Source: an uncultured Flavobacteriales bacterium
GTDB taxonomy: Bacteria; Bacteroidota; Bacteroidia; Flavobacteriales_E; Vicingaceae
Reading direction: 5' to 3'
NCBI GenBank assembly: GCA_905479995.1
Contig: CAJQON010000031.1
Span: 1 to 53,902, forward strand
DNA length: 53,902 nucleotides
A program made the translations under genes and the position numbers. Under the pieces are notes generated by a model, which searched no databases, was not told the origin of the DNA, and saw only the letters and a list, made by a program, of their open reading frames with translations. Every line of letters starts with the position of its first letter. Positions within the stretch are counted from its first letter, which is position 1. Shown here piece by piece: positions 1 through 9,906 of the stretch.

Positions 1-1
1 T

Positions 2-1081
2 GGTGGTTATGGAGCCATTTCGGTTAAGCGTGGGTTTGAAGTTTCATCCAATGTGTTGGTTTCAAAAATTATAAATAAACATTATTTGGGACGACCTCAA
101 GAGTTTATCGACAGGCTTTATAATATGGGGCTCGATAAGAAATTGGGTGTTGAAATTGCTGGAGAGGGTGCTCCATACATCAAAAATAGTAGCGACAATA
201 CTTGGTCGGGAATTACCATTCCATGGATGTCGATAGGTTATGAGTTAAAGTTAACTCCACTTCAGGTTTTAACCTTTTACAATGCTGTAGCAAATGATGG
301 TGTTATGGTGAAGCCAAAATTTGTTCGAGAAATTAGAGATAGAGGAGTTTTAGTTAAGGAGATAAATACAGAAGTGTTGAACAGTTCTATTTGCTCTAAG
401 AAAACCATTGCTATGGCTCAAGAAATGTTAGAAGGAGTTGTAGAGAATGGAACAGCAAGAAATCTTAAAAATGACAAATACAAAATTGCTGGAAAAACAG
501 GAACAGCTCAAGTTGCCAACGAACATCATAGTTATCATTCTATTGATGGTAAAATATATCAAGCTTCATTTGTGGGTTACTTTCCTGCAGATAATCCTAA
601 ATACTCTTGTATTGTCGTAGTTAATGCACCAACAAGTGGAACATATTATGGAAGTCATGTTGCTGGACCAATCTTTAAAGAAGTAGCTGATAGAGTTTAT
701 GCCAATAGTATACAGATTCATAAAGAAATTGAAGTAAAGAATCATTTGGCTGTGTCTCGAATTCCTTACGCGAAAGATGGTTACTATTCAGATCATAAAA
801 AAATATACAGTGAATTAGGTATAAAAACAGAGCTCAGTTCAGAAAATCCCAAATGGGCAAAAGTTTCCACAAGCGACAAGTCTGTTAAAATTTACAACAA
901 GAAAATTGCACCGATTTATGTTCCTGATGTTACTGGAATGAGTATTCGAGATGCACTTTTTATTCTAGAAAATCAAGGAATGATAGTCCATTTTTCAGGG
1001 AATGGAGTGGTGCAAAAACAGTCGGTTCTAGCGGGAGAGAAATTAATAAAAGGAACAAAAATAACATTGGAATTAGCGTAA
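2..1081 (+). CDS. ftsI: Penicillin-binding protein FtsI (PBP3), 5'-truncated
   Basis: This is the C-terminal part of a class B peptidoglycan transpeptidase that cross-links septal peptidoglycan in the periplasm. The frame is open from the first bases, so the gene begins upstream and no start is in the window; the in-frame GTG at 53 is internal. The SxN motif (SSN, bases 44-52) and the KTG motif (494-502, in AGKTGTAQ) of the transpeptidase domain are visible. The SxxK serine motif must lie upstream. The last roughly 60 residues (from VPDVTGMSIRDAL) look like one PASTA domain, as in Bacteroidota FtsI/PBP2-type proteins. The stop overlaps the murE start by one base (TAATG), which points to translational coupling in the dcw operon. 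Confidence 0.93.
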   Translation, partial: GGYGAISVKRGFEVSSNVLVSKIINKHYLGRPQEFIDRLYNMGLDKKLGVEIAGEGAPYIKNSSDNTWSGITIPWMSIGYELKLTPLQVLTFYNAVANDGVMVKPKFVREIRDRGVLVKEINTEVLNSSICSKKTIAMAQEMLEGVVENGTARNLKNDKYKIAGKTGTAQVANEHHSYHSIDGKIYQASFVGYFPADNPKYSCIVVVNAPTSGTYYGSHVAGPIFKEVADRVYANSIQIHKEIEVKNHLAVSRIPYAKDGYYSDHKKIYSELGIKTELSSENPKWAKVSTSDKSVKIYNKKIAPIYVPDVTGMSIRDALFILENQGMIVHFSGNGVVQKQSVLAGEKLIKGTKITLELA

Positions 1082-2544
1082 TGAAACTACTTAAAGACAT
1101 ATTATACAAAACAGGGATTGAAGATGTGGTGGGTTCTACTCAACTAGCTATTGAAAAGATTTGTTTTGATTCTAGAGAGGTGGAAAAGTTTAGTCTTTTT
1201 GTAGCAGTTTCTGGCACCCAGGTTGATGGCCATGAATACATAGAAAAAGCAATTGAAGATGGAGCTGTCGCTGTAGTTTGTGAGCGTTTGCCAGCAACTC
1301 AAAAAGAAGGAGTTGCTTACATTAAAGTTCAAAGTAGTAGTGCAGCAATGGGAATGATTGCTGCTAATTTTTACGATAACCCTTCGGCAGAGATTAAATT
1401 AATTGGGATTACTGGTACCAATGGGAAAACAACTACTGCATCACTTTTACATGACTTGTTTACTCGTTTGGGTTATAAGGTCGGGTTACTTTCAACAGTT
1501 GTAAATAAAATAGGAACAGAAGAAATTCCATCTACACATACTACTCCTGATTCAATTCAATTGAATGGTTTGTTACGGTATATGATCGCTGAAGGATGTG
1601 AATATTGCTTTATGGAAGTAAGTTCTCATGCTATACATCAAAACAGAATAGCGGGAGTTGATTTTGCTGGTGGAGTTTTTACCAACATTACTCATGATCA
1701 TTTAGACTACCATAAAACTTTTGACGAGTACTTAAAAGCTAAAAAGAAATTTTTTGATGGACTTAGTGAATCAGCTTTTGCTTTGGTGAATAAAGATGAC
1801 AGAAATGGTGAGGTAATGCTGCAAAATACAGCTGCTGAAAAACATACTTATGCACTTAAAAACATGTCAGATTACAGCTGTAAAGTGGTAGAGAATGATT
1901 TTTCTGGCATGCTCCTTAATATTGACGGAAGTGAGGTTTGGACCAAGTTGATTGGAAACTTTAATGCTTATAACTTGTTAGCCATTTACTCTACAGCCTT
2001 ATTGTTGGGTCAAGATAAATTAGATGTACTTACAGCAATTAGCAATTTAATTTCGGTAGATGGAAGATTTCAATACATCAAATCTGCAAAGAGTGTTGCT
2101 GGGATTGTGGATTATGCTCATACACCAGATGCATTGAAAAATGTATTAAAAACCATTAACGAAATTAGAACAGGAAACGAAAATGTAATTACGCTAGTTG
2201 GTTGCGGAGGCGATAGAGATAAAGAGAAACGACCTATTATGGCTCAAATTGCTTGTGAATTGAGCGATAGAATTATTTTGACTTCAGATAATCCACGTTC
2301 CGAAAATCCAGATGAAATAATTAAAGACATGCGGCAGGGTGTAGATGGTGTTCACTTTAATAAAGTGTTAGCCATTACCAATAGAGAAGAAGCAATTAGA
2401 ACTGCTTGTTCATTGGCACAGGAAGGCGATGTTATTTTAATAGCTGGAAAAGGACACGAGAAATACCAAGAAATTAATGGCGAGAAAATTCCATTTGACG
2501 ATTTAAAAATATTACGAGAAACTTTTGAAACACAGATAAACTAA
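1081..2544 (+). CDS. murE: UDP-MurNAc-tripeptide ligase MurE (meso-DAP adding)
   Basis: Cytoplasmic ATP-dependent Mur ligase that adds the third stem-peptide residue to UDP-MurNAc-L-Ala-D-Glu. The 487 residues show the N-terminal Mur domain, the P-loop GTNGKTTTA near residue 113, the central motif with [12 protein letters not shown], and the C-terminal domain. The C-terminal motif DNPRSENP has the arginine typical of meso-diaminopimelate enzymes, so the product is predicted to be the meso-DAP tripeptide. It overlaps ftsI and mraY by one base each in TAATG junctions, so the operon is tightly coupled. The length is normal for the family. Confidence 0.97.
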   Translation: MKLLKDILYKTGIEDVVGSTQLAIEKICFDSREVEKFSLFVAVSGTQVDGHEYIEKAIEDGAVAVVCERLPATQKEGVAYIKVQSSSAAMGMIAANFYDNPSAEIKLIGITGTNGKTTTASLLHDLFTRLGYKVGLLSTVVNKIGTEEIPSTHTTPDSIQLNGLLRYMIAEGCEYCFMEVSSHAIHQNRIAGVDFAGGVFTNITHDHLDYHKTFDEYLKAKKKFFDGLSESAFALVNKDDRNGEVMLQNTAAEKHTYALKNMSDYSCKVVENDFSGMLLNIDGSEVWTKLIGNFNAYNLLAIYSTALLLGQDKLDVLTAISNLISVDGRFQYIKSAKSVAGIVDYAHTPDALKNVLKTINEIRTGNENVITLVGCGGDRDKEKRPIMAQIACELSDRIILTSDNPRSENPDEIIKDMRQGVDGVHFNKVLAITNREEAIRTACSLAQEGDVILIAGKGHEKYQEINGEKIPFDDLKILRETFETQIN

Positions 2545-3797
2545 TGTTGTATTACTTATTTACATATCTACACGAACTTGACTTTCCTGGAGCTGGAGTA
2601 TTTCAGTACATTACTTTCAGGGCAGCATTCGCATTAATTGGTTCACTAATCATATCAATGGTTATTGGAAAACGCATCATACAACGATTACAATTGTTGC
2701 AAGTTGGTGAAATTGTTAGAGACCTAGGTTTGCAAGGGCAAATAGAAAAGCAAGGAACTCCAACCATGGGGGGACTTATTATTTTAGCAGCCATATTAAT
2801 TCCAACCTTACTATTTGCGCGATTAGATAACATCTACATCATTCTAATGATAGTGTCTACAATTATGCTGGGTGCAATTGGATTTATTGACGATTATATT
2901 AAAGTATTTAAAAAGAACAAAGAAGGTTTAGCTGGAAGGTTCAAAATAATGGGGCAAGTTGCTGTAGGGATTGTAGTTGGTTCTGTATTGTATTTTAATG
3001 AAGATGTTGTAGTGAAACAGAAAACCTTCAATGAAAATGCACCTACACATGTTAGCTATGAATTGCAAAATGATGAAGTAAAAGAATCTACCACGAATTA
3101 TTCTTGGGAAGATGCAAAGTCGACAGTTACGACTATTCCTTTTGTAAAAGACAATGAATTTAATTACTCCGTTTTAACCAATTGGATGGGGGGGGCTGCG
3201 CCATATGCAGGAGCTGCTGTATTTATACTCATCGTAATTATAATTATAACTGCTGTTTCTAATGGGGCCAACATGACCGATGGGTTGGATGGTTTGGCCA
3301 CTGGAACCTCTGCAATAATTGGAATTACATTGGCCATTTTCGCCTACGTATCTGGTAACACTGTTTTTGCCGATTACCTAAACATAATGTATATCCCTGA
3401 ATCAGGAGAGTTGGTAGTTTATATCGCTGCTTTTGTTGGGGCATGTATCGGTTTCTTGTGGTACAACTCTTATCCAGCACAAGTCTTTATGGGCGATACT
3501 GGAAGTTTAGCGTTGGGTGGAATTATAGCAGTATTCTCATTAGCGGTTCGTAAAGAACTGATGATTCCATTGTTGTGTGGGATCTTTTTAATAGAAAACC
3601 TCTCTGTTATGATACAGGTTGGTTATTTCAAATACACGAAAAAGAGATATGGAGAGGGGAAAAGAGTGTTTTTAATGGCGCCTTTACACCATCATTTTCA
3701 AAAGAAAAACATGCATGAAGCTAAGATAGTATCGAGGTTTTGGATTATAGGAATAATGCTGGCGCTACTAACATTTGTAACCTTAAAACTAAGGTAA
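2544..3797 (+). CDS. mraY: Phospho-MurNAc-pentapeptide transferase MraY
   Basis: Polytopic inner membrane enzyme that transfers phospho-MurNAc-pentapeptide from UDP to undecaprenyl phosphate, giving lipid I. The catalytic signatures are present: DDYIK (about 116-120), [12 protein letters not shown] (about 243-254), [10 protein letters not shown], and the HHH motif in PLHHHFQKK. At 417 residues it is longer than the roughly 360 of the E. coli enzyme. The extra length is a hydrophilic segment at about 151-215, between two membrane helices and before the catalytic loop, rich in acidic and Thr residues. Long MraY forms occur in Bacteroidota. It lies between murE and murD, as in the usual dcw order. 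Confidence 0.96.
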   Translation: MLYYLFTYLHELDFPGAGVFQYITFRAAFALIGSLIISMVIGKRIIQRLQLLQVGEIVRDLGLQGQIEKQGTPTMGGLIILAAILIPTLLFARLDNIYIILMIVSTIMLGAIGFIDDYIKVFKKNKEGLAGRFKIMGQVAVGIVVGSVLYFNEDVVVKQKTFNENAPTHVSYELQNDEVKESTTNYSWEDAKSTVTTIPFVKDNEFNYSVLTNWMGGAAPYAGAAVFILIVIIIITAVSNGANMTDGLDGLATGTSAIIGITLAIFAYVSGNTVFADYLNIMYIPESGELVVYIAAFVGACIGFLWYNSYPAQVFMGDTGSLALGGIIAVFSLAVRKELMIPLLCGIFLIENLSVMIQVGYFKYTKKRYGEGKRVFLMAPLHHHFQKKNMHEAKIVSRFWIIGIMLALLTFVTLKLR

Positions 3798-3798
3798 A

Positions 3799-5133
3799 GT
3801 GAGTAGCAAGATAGTCATTTTAGGAGGTGGGGAAAGTGGAGCTGGAACAGCTATTTTGGCAAAAAGTAAAGGGTTTGAAGTATTCGTTTCGGACAGGGGA
3901 GAGATAAAAGACGAGTATAAAAATGTTCTTAAAAGTATTGATGTTGAATGGGAAGAAGGGAAGCATACCGAAAGTAAAATTTTAGATGCTAACCAAGTGG
4001 TTAAAAGTCCGGGAATACCGGATAATGTTCCACTAATCTTAAAGCTTAAGGAGTTGGGAGTTTCGGTGATTTCTGAAATAGAATTTGCTGGAAAATTTAC
4101 TCAAGCGAAAATGATAGGAATTACTGGAAGTAATGGTAAAACAACTACAGCGCTCTTAACCTACCAGTTGTTAAAACGAGCAGGATTAAATGTTGGTTTG
4201 GCAGGAAATATTGGTGATAGTTTAGCCAAGCAAGTTGCTCTAGATGATAAAGACTGCTATGTGTTAGAATTGAGCAGTTTTCAATTGGATGGGATGTTTG
4301 AGTTTAAGGTAGATGTTGCCATGATATTAAATATTACACCTGATCATTTAGATAGGTATAACAATGATTTTGAACAATATGCAGACTCGAAAATGAGAAT
4401 TCTGCAAAACCAAGATCACAATTGTCATATCATTTATTGCTCAGATGATGTGGCAATTACAAAGCGATTGGAAGATGAAAAGTATAAAGGAATTAAACAT
4501 CCGTTCAGCATAAAAAACGACACCGAAAACGGTGCATATGTAAATAAAGAGAATTTAATAATACACACTAATAATAAATTTAATATGAAAATTCAAGAAT
4601 TAGCACTACAAGGAAAGCACAACTTGTACAATTCAATGGCAGCAGGCATAGCAGGAAAAGTCCTCGAACTTAAAAAAGAGGTCATCCGAGAAAGCTTGTC
4701 TGATTTCCAAAACGTAGAACATAGACTAGAGGAAGTTGGGAAAGTTCACGGAATAACTTTCGTAAACGATTCCAAAGCGACAAATGTTAACTCAACATGG
4801 TATGCTTTAGAAAGCTTTCAGCACCCAATTGTTTGGATAGTTGGTGGGGTAGATAAAGGAAACGATTACGAAATGTTAGCCGAATTGGTGGGTGATAGAG
4901 TAAAAGCAATTGTGTGTTTAGGGAAAGATAACGCTAAAATACATGAAGCATTTAACGACATTATTGAAGATATAGTTGATGCTGATACTGCTCAAGATGC
5001 AGTAAATAAAGCTTACAGTTTAAGTCGAACTGGAGACACTGTTTTATTGTCGCCAGCTTGTGCAAGTTTCGATTTGTTTGAGAACTATGAAGATAGAGGT
5101 CAACAATTTAAAAAGGCAGTAAAAGCGCTTTAA
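3799..5133 (+). CDS. murD: UDP-MurNAc-L-Ala:D-Glu ligase MurD
   Basis: Cytoplasmic Mur ligase that adds D-glutamate to UDP-MurNAc-L-alanine. Features seen are the N-terminal nucleotide-binding segment (VILGGGESGAG), the P-loop GSNGKTTTAL near residue 110, the Mur ligase motif NITPDHLDRY, and the C-terminal VNDSKATN, GGVDKGND and LSPACASFDLF motifs typical of MurD. The start is GTG at 3799, one base after the mraY stop. This start is preferred because it begins right at the Rossmann strand and the spacing matches the neighbouring junctions. The stop overlaps the next start by one base. Confidence 0.96.
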   Translation: MSSKIVILGGGESGAGTAILAKSKGFEVFVSDRGEIKDEYKNVLKSIDVEWEEGKHTESKILDANQVVKSPGIPDNVPLILKLKELGVSVISEIEFAGKFTQAKMIGITGSNGKTTTALLTYQLLKRAGLNVGLAGNIGDSLAKQVALDDKDCYVLELSSFQLDGMFEFKVDVAMILNITPDHLDRYNNDFEQYADSKMRILQNQDHNCHIIYCSDDVAITKRLEDEKYKGIKHPFSIKNDTENGAYVNKENLIIHTNNKFNMKIQELALQGKHNLYNSMAAGIAGKVLELKKEVIRESLSDFQNVEHRLEEVGKVHGITFVNDSKATNVNSTWYALESFQHPIVWIVGGVDKGNDYEMLAELVGDRVKAIVCLGKDNAKIHEAFNDIIEDIVDADTAQDAVNKAYSLSRTGDTVLLSPACASFDLFENYEDRGQQFKKAVKAL

Positions 5134-5489
5134 TGGAAATGTTGATTAACATAAAAGATCAACAATTTTTAGAAGCTTCAGTTGAAGAACTTAATGGTTT
5201 TTGTGCTGAGAACAATTGTGCTATTGTTATTGATGAGTTTAACTTAGAAAAACTCATTGACTCGGGTATAAAAACTGCATTAAATAAGAAGAATCAGCTG
5301 ATAATTATTAGTGAAAATGTAAATCAAGCGCTCTCAGTTTTGGTGGGAGTTGAAGTTTTGTTGGTTGCCGCCTCAAACCTCAATCAAGCCATTAAACTAG
5401 CAATTGATAGTGCTGAAATGAATAAAAACGTGTTGTGTGTTGTGCAAGATCCAGCACGTGTTATAGAAATAACTAATGAATTTATCTAA
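5133..5489 (+). CDS. Unknown 118-residue dcw-cluster protein, possibly Mur-ligase-C-like
   Basis: I do not recognise this gene. It is translationally coupled to murD (TAATG overlap) and ends 8 bases before ftsW, so it belongs to the cell wall operon. The 118 residues have no signal peptide or membrane helix and look like a small cytoplasmic alpha/beta protein. By eye, the second half (LIIISEN, then NLNQAIKLAIDSA, then VLCVV) follows the strand-helix-strand pattern at the C-terminal domain of Mur ligases; compare Mur[21 protein letters not shown] and VILIAG in this window. It has no P-loop and cannot be a complete ligase. A role in wall synthesis is inferred from position only. Confidence 0.75.
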   Translation: MEMLINIKDQQFLEASVEELNGFCAENNCAIVIDEFNLEKLIDSGIKTALNKKNQLIIISENVNQALSVLVGVEVLLVAASNLNQAIKLAIDSAEMNKNVLCVVQDPARVIEITNEFI

Positions 5490-5497
5490 TAAGATTA

Positions 5498-6649
5498 ATG
5501 TCGTTTGTAGATAAATATATAAAAGGAGATAAAGTTGTTTGGCTAGTAGTGCTTTTGCTGGCAATCTTATCCGTTATGGCTGTGTATAGTTCAATAGTTA
5601 CGTTGGCTTACAAATACCAAGGAGGAGACACACTTTATTACTTGTTTAAACACGCCATAATTTTGGTGGTAGGTTTTGGCTTAATGATTTTGGCGCATAA
5701 TCTTAATTACAAATATTACTCCCGAATATCCCAAATAGCAATTATTATATCCATTCCAGCATTGGCATTAACTTTGGCTACAGGGGCCAATATTAATGAT
5801 GCCAGTAGGTGGTTGGTTATACCCGTTATAAACCAAACCTTTCAAACTTCCGATTTAGCCAAATTGGCATTAATAATGTATTTGGCACGATTGCTCTATA
5901 AAAAACAAGACAATATAAAAGATTTTAAATCAGCCTTTGTGCCAATAATGTTACCGGTTTTAGCTGTTTGTGGTTTAATACTTCCAGCTAACTTTTCTAC
6001 CGCTGCAATGGTATTTACCACCAGTTTAATCATCATGTTTATAGGTCGTGTTAACATTAAATACATACTCTCCTTAATTGGTATTGGCGTAGGAATGCTC
6101 ATGTTATTGATGCTTGTGGCTAAGGCCAAGCCAGATTTATTGCCTCGATTAGACACGTGGGTGAGTCGAATAGAATCATTTAGTGATGGTAAAAGCGATG
6201 GTAACTATCAGGCTGAACAAGCTAAAATTGCAATCGCTACCGGTGGTGTAATTGGTAAAGGCCCAGGAAAAAGTACACAGCGTAATTTTTTGCCACATCC
6301 TTATTCCGATTTTATTTACGCTATTGTAATAGAAGAGTACGGATTGTTGGGAGGATTTTCGGTAATAATACTCTACTTGGTGTTGTTTTATCGCGGAATA
6401 AAAATTGCTCAAAAGGCCGAAAAATCATTTGGAACATTCCTGGCGGTTGGGCTTTCGTTTAGCCTGGTATTCCAGGCAATGATAAACATGGCTGTTGCAG
6501 TAAACTTGTTTCCTGTAACCGGTCAGCCATTGCCTTTGGTAAGTATGGGAGGAACTTCCATTTGGTTTACCTGTTTGGCAATAGGAATAATATTGAGTGT
6601 GAGTAGAAAAACAGAAACTTCAAACAAAAAAGTAAATGTCGCAGTATAA
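5498..6649 (+). CDS. ftsW: Lipid II polymerase / division protein FtsW
   Basis: SEDS-family integral membrane glycosyltransferase that polymerises lipid II at the septum together with FtsI. The 383 residues contain about ten hydrophobic segments and SEDS signatures such as ANFSTAAMVF and the extracellular stretch GPGKSTQRNFLPHPYSDFIYA followed by EEYGLLGG. A C-terminal PLPLVSMGGTS motif is also typical. The ATG at 5498 is preceded by no clear Shine-Dalgarno sequence, which is normal for Bacteroidota. The 3' end overlaps murG by 14 bases, so the two are probably co-translated. Confidence 0.95.
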   Translation: MSFVDKYIKGDKVVWLVVLLLAILSVMAVYSSIVTLAYKYQGGDTLYYLFKHAIILVVGFGLMILAHNLNYKYYSRISQIAIIISIPALALTLATGANINDASRWLVIPVINQTFQTSDLAKLALIMYLARLLYKKQDNIKDFKSAFVPIMLPVLAVCGLILPANFSTAAMVFTTSLIIMFIGRVNIKYILSLIGIGVGMLMLLMLVAKAKPDLLPRLDTWVSRIESFSDGKSDGNYQAEQAKIAIATGGVIGKGPGKSTQRNFLPHPYSDFIYAIVIEEYGLLGGFSVIILYLVLFYRGIKIAQKAEKSFGTFLAVGLSFSLVFQAMINMAVAVNLFPVTGQPLPLVSMGGTSIWFTCLAIGIILSVSRKTETSNKKVNVAV

Positions 6650-7739
6650 AGTTATAATCAGTGGAGGAGGAACAGGAGGACATATTTTTCCTGCCATTGC
6701 TATTGCCAATGCCATAAAATTAAAACATCCTGAAACACAAATTCTTTTTGTAGGAGCGTTGGGTAAAATGGAAATGGAAAAAGTTCCAGCTGCAGGATAC
6801 GAAATTATTGGATTACCAATAATGGGATTGCAACGAAGGTTAACACTACAGAATTTAAAATTCCCTTTTAAATTAATAGCTAGCTTATTAAAAGCTAAAA
6901 AAATAGTAAAAGAATTTAAGCCAGATGTTGCTGTTGGTGTTGGTGGTTATGCCAGTGGTCCTTTATTAAAAGCAGCAACAAAAAAAGGTGTTCCTGCTTT
7001 GGTGCAAGAGCAAAACTCTTATCCGGGTATTACCAATAAACTATTGGCGAGTAAAGTCCAAAAATTGTGTGTTGCTTATTCTGGGATGGAGCAATTTTTT
7101 CCAAAAGAAAAAATATTATTGACAGGAAACCCAGTTCGGCAAGACATAAAAAATTTAGAAGCAAAAAGAATTAGAGGAATAGAGCATTTTGGTTTAGATC
7201 CAAATAAAAAAACAGTATTAGTTGTAGGGGGAAGTTTAGGTGCCAGAACCATAAACCATAGTATAGATGGAGGAATAACTAGGCTAGCAGAAAACAACAT
7301 TCAGTTGGTTTGGCAAACAGGAAAGCTATATGTAGATGAGGCGCAAAAAGCAGTTGCCTCTTTTGAGGATAAAGGGATTAAAACAATGCCTTTTATCACC
7401 AAAATGGATTATGCTTATGCTGTGGCTGATGTTGTGGTTTCTAGAGCTGGAGCAATGTCGGTTTCAGAATTAAGTATAGCCGCAAAACCTACCATATTTG
7501 TTCCATTGCCTAGTGCAGCAGAAGACCATCAAACCAAAAATGCGATGGCTTTGGTAAATAATAATGCAGCATTATTGGTAAAAGATAATGAAGCCAATGA
7601 GGTTTTGGTAGACACCTTAATTGATCTCGTACAAAACGAAGACCAACAAAAACAAATGTCGGAAAGCGTAGCAAAAATGGCATTTACAGATTCGGCTAGT
7701 ATTATAGCAGATGAAGTAATAAAATTGATAAAGAAATAG
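6636..7739 (+). CDS. murG: Lipid II synthase MurG (GlcNAc transferase)
   Basis: Peripheral inner membrane GT28-family enzyme that adds GlcNAc from UDP-GlcNAc to lipid I, forming lipid II. The N-terminal glycine-rich motif GGGTGGHIFPAIA is intact. The second glycine-rich loop GGSLGARTIN and the donor-site segment SRAGAMSVSELSIAAKPTIFVPLPSAAEDHQTKNA (given here in pieces: SRAGAMSVSE, AAKPTIFVPLP, AAEDHQTKNA) are also present. The length, 367 residues, is typical. The start at 6636 lies inside the end of ftsW, and the stop shares one base with the GTG start of murC. Confidence 0.96.
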   Translation: MSQYKVIISGGGTGGHIFPAIAIANAIKLKHPETQILFVGALGKMEMEKVPAAGYEIIGLPIMGLQRRLTLQNLKFPFKLIASLLKAKKIVKEFKPDVAVGVGGYASGPLLKAATKKGVPALVQEQNSYPGITNKLLASKVQKLCVAYSGMEQFFPKEKILLTGNPVRQDIKNLEAKRIRGIEHFGLDPNKKTVLVVGGSLGARTINHSIDGGITRLAENNIQLVWQTGKLYVDEAQKAVASFEDKGIKTMPFITKMDYAYAVADVVVSRAGAMSVSELSIAAKPTIFVPLPSAAEDHQTKNAMALVNNNAALLVKDNEANEVLVDTLIDLVQNEDQQKQMSESVAKMAFTDSASIIADEVIKLIKK

Positions 7740-9124
7740 TGCAGATAGAAAAACTAAATAGCGTTTACTTTTTGGGTGTTGGTGGTATAGGTATGAGCGC
7801 TTTGGCTCGTTATTTTTTATCTCAAGGTTGTGCAGTTTATGGTTATGATAAAACCAAAACCGAGTTAACAGAGCAATTAGAAAAAGAAGGCATTAAAATT
7901 CATTACCAAGAAGATATTGAATTGTTAGACGAGTTATTTAAAGATGTTCCTAATGATACTTTGGTTTGTTACACTCCTGCAATTCCAAGTGATAATTTAG
8001 AATATCAGTACTTTAAAAACAACAACATTAATTTGCTAAAACGATCTCAAGTTTTAGGGTTAATTAGTCAAAATTATACTACAATTGCTATTGCTGGAAC
8101 GCATGGTAAAACTACAACCTCGTCAATAGTTGCACATATTTTAAATGAGAGTGCAATTAACTGTATTGCTTTTTTAGGTGGAATTAGCTTAAACTTTAAC
8201 TCCAATTTACTCATCAATAATGATGCAACTGTAATGGTTGTTGAAGCTGATGAATACGATAGATCTTTTTTAACGCTTTCGCCAAACATTGCCTTAATTA
8301 CTTCTTTAGATGCTGATCATTTGGATATCTATGGCGATGGGAATGAGATGCAAAATGCCTACAAAGAATTTTGTGGTAAGATAGTAAATGAAGGAGCCTT
8401 AATTACCAAACAGAGTTTTATTGAGCAATTGGATTTAAGAGAGGATATTGCTGTTTCTACCTATGCATTAACTGATCAAGCAGTAACTTTTGCGTCAAAA
8501 CTAGTAATAAGAAACGGTGCTTACTATGCTGATATTAAAAGTAAAAACGAAGAAATTAAAGACATTGAAATAGGATTGCCCGGAATTCATAATGTAGAAA
8601 ATGCCATTGGTGCTTTTGCTATTGCAGAAAAATTGGGACTAGATAAAGAACAAATTAAACAATCCTTAACTTCATTTAAAGGAGTAAAACGAAGGTTTGA
8701 ATACCATGTAAAAACCAACGACATCGTTTACATAGATGATTATGCACATCATCCATCAGAATTGGAAGTAGCCATACAATCTGTAAAAGAGCTGTATCCA
8801 ACTAAAAAAATAACAGGTGTTTTTCAGCCTCATTTATATACTAGAACTAGAGATTTTGTTGACGAGTTTGCCAAGAGTTTATCCTTATTAGATGAATTGG
8901 TATTAATGAATATTTATCCAGCTCGAGAACTACCAATAGAAGGCATCACTTCTCAAATTATATTAGATAAAGTAAGTTGCAAAACCAAAAGCATTGTTTT
9001 ACAACAAGAGCTTTTAAATTTTATTGAAAATGCTGAAGTTGAAGTTTTATTAACCTTAGGAGCTGGAGATATAGATGTTTTTGTAAAACCAATTGCTGAA
9101 ATTTTAGGAGGTAGTAATGAATAA
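7739..9124 (+). CDS. murC: UDP-MurNAc:L-Ala ligase MurC
   Basis: Cytoplasmic ligase for the first stem-peptide step, UDP-MurNAc plus L-alanine. Seen are the N-terminal GVGGIGMSALA nucleotide-binding loop, the P-loop GTHGKTTTSS near residue 120, EADEYDRSF, the DADHLDIYGD motif, and the C-terminal DDYAHHPSE and FQPHLYTRT motifs diagnostic of MurC. The start is GTG at 7739, sharing one base with the murG stop. No closer methionine precedes the Rossmann strand. The end overlaps ftsQ by 8 bases. Confidence 0.97.
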   Translation: MQIEKLNSVYFLGVGGIGMSALARYFLSQGCAVYGYDKTKTELTEQLEKEGIKIHYQEDIELLDELFKDVPNDTLVCYTPAIPSDNLEYQYFKNNNINLLKRSQVLGLISQNYTTIAIAGTHGKTTTSSIVAHILNESAINCIAFLGGISLNFNSNLLINNDATVMVVEADEYDRSFLTLSPNIALITSLDADHLDIYGDGNEMQNAYKEFCGKIVNEGALITKQSFIEQLDLREDIAVSTYALTDQAVTFASKLVIRNGAYYADIKSKNEEIKDIEIGLPGIHNVENAIGAFAIAEKLGLDKEQIKQSLTSFKGVKRRFEYHVKTNDIVYIDDYAHHPSELEVAIQSVKELYPTKKITGVFQPHLYTRTRDFVDEFAKSLSLLDELVLMNIYPARELPIEGITSQIILDKVSCKTKSIVLQQELLNFIENAEVEVLLTLGAGDIDVFVKPIAEILGGSNE

Positions 9125-9905
9125 AATTTTATCAATATCATTATGGAGCCTTACAATTATTGGGATAATTGTGTTGTTGAGTTTTGTAAACAAAACGCGA
9201 CAACAACAAACCTTTAAAGCACCAATTGTTAAAATAGATTATGAAACCGAAAACAGGTTTGTAGATGAAGCGGATGTTTTAAAAGATGTTTTAAATGCAA
9301 ATGATACGGGTATTTTGTATTTAGATAGTTTTAATGTGACTGATTTGGAGAGAAAGTTGAGTAAAAATTCATCGATAAAAGAAGTTCAAGTATTTAAAAC
9401 TGTTGATGGAAATTTAAACATTGAAGTAAAACAACGTAGGCCAATTGTTAGAATTTTTTCTAAAAATGAGAGTTATTATATAGACGAGAATGGAAACTTG
9501 ATGCTTACTACAAGCAAGTATACGTCTAGGTTGTTGGTGGTGAGTGGTGAAATAAACGAGCCATTTATTAATCGATATAAATTTAGTTACGCAAGTCTAG
9601 AAGATAGTTTAAAAGCGAAAACACGACTAGATGATATTTATAAAATGGCCAAGTTTATAGATGAATCTGAATTTTGGAAGGCTCAAATTGAACAAATCTA
9701 TGTTAATAAAGTGTATGACTTCGAGCTCGTAACAAAGGTAGGAAATCATAAAATTGTATTTGGAGGAGTAGATAATTTAGAAAGCAAGTTTGAAAAACTA
9801 ATGTTTTTTTATAAAAAGGGGTTAAGCAAAACAGGGTGGAATGAATACTCTGAGTTGAATCTCAAATACAAAAACCAAGTAGTTTGTACTAAAAGATATA
9901 ATTAA
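9117..9905 (+). CDS. ftsQ: Cell division protein FtsQ
   Basis: Bitopic inner membrane protein of the divisome, bridging cytoplasmic and periplasmic division proteins. The 262 residues have a single N-terminal membrane helix (about 7-24), a POTRA-like segment (about 36-105, ending in LNIEVKQRRPIVRIF) and a beta-rich FtsQ domain with the conserved YYIDENGNLM segment. Sequence conservation in FtsQ is low, so the call rests on topology, the QRRPIVRI region and position between murC and ftsA. It overlaps murC by 8 bases. Confidence 0.9.
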   Translation: MNKILSISLWSLTIIGIIVLLSFVNKTRQQQTFKAPIVKIDYETENRFVDEADVLKDVLNANDTGILYLDSFNVTDLERKLSKNSSIKEVQVFKTVDGNLNIEVKQRRPIVRIFSKNESYYIDENGNLMLTTSKYTSRLLVVSGEINEPFINRYKFSYASLEDSLKAKTRLDDIYKMAKFIDESEFWKAQIEQIYVNKVYDFELVTKVGNHKIVFGGVDNLESKFEKLMFFYKKGLSKTGWNEYSELNLKYKNQVVCTKRYN

Positions 9906-9906
9906 A

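Noticed and set aside
53-1081. GTG at 53 as the true start of ftsI
   Set aside because: The frame is open upstream and encodes the SxN motif just before 53, so the GTG is an internal valine.
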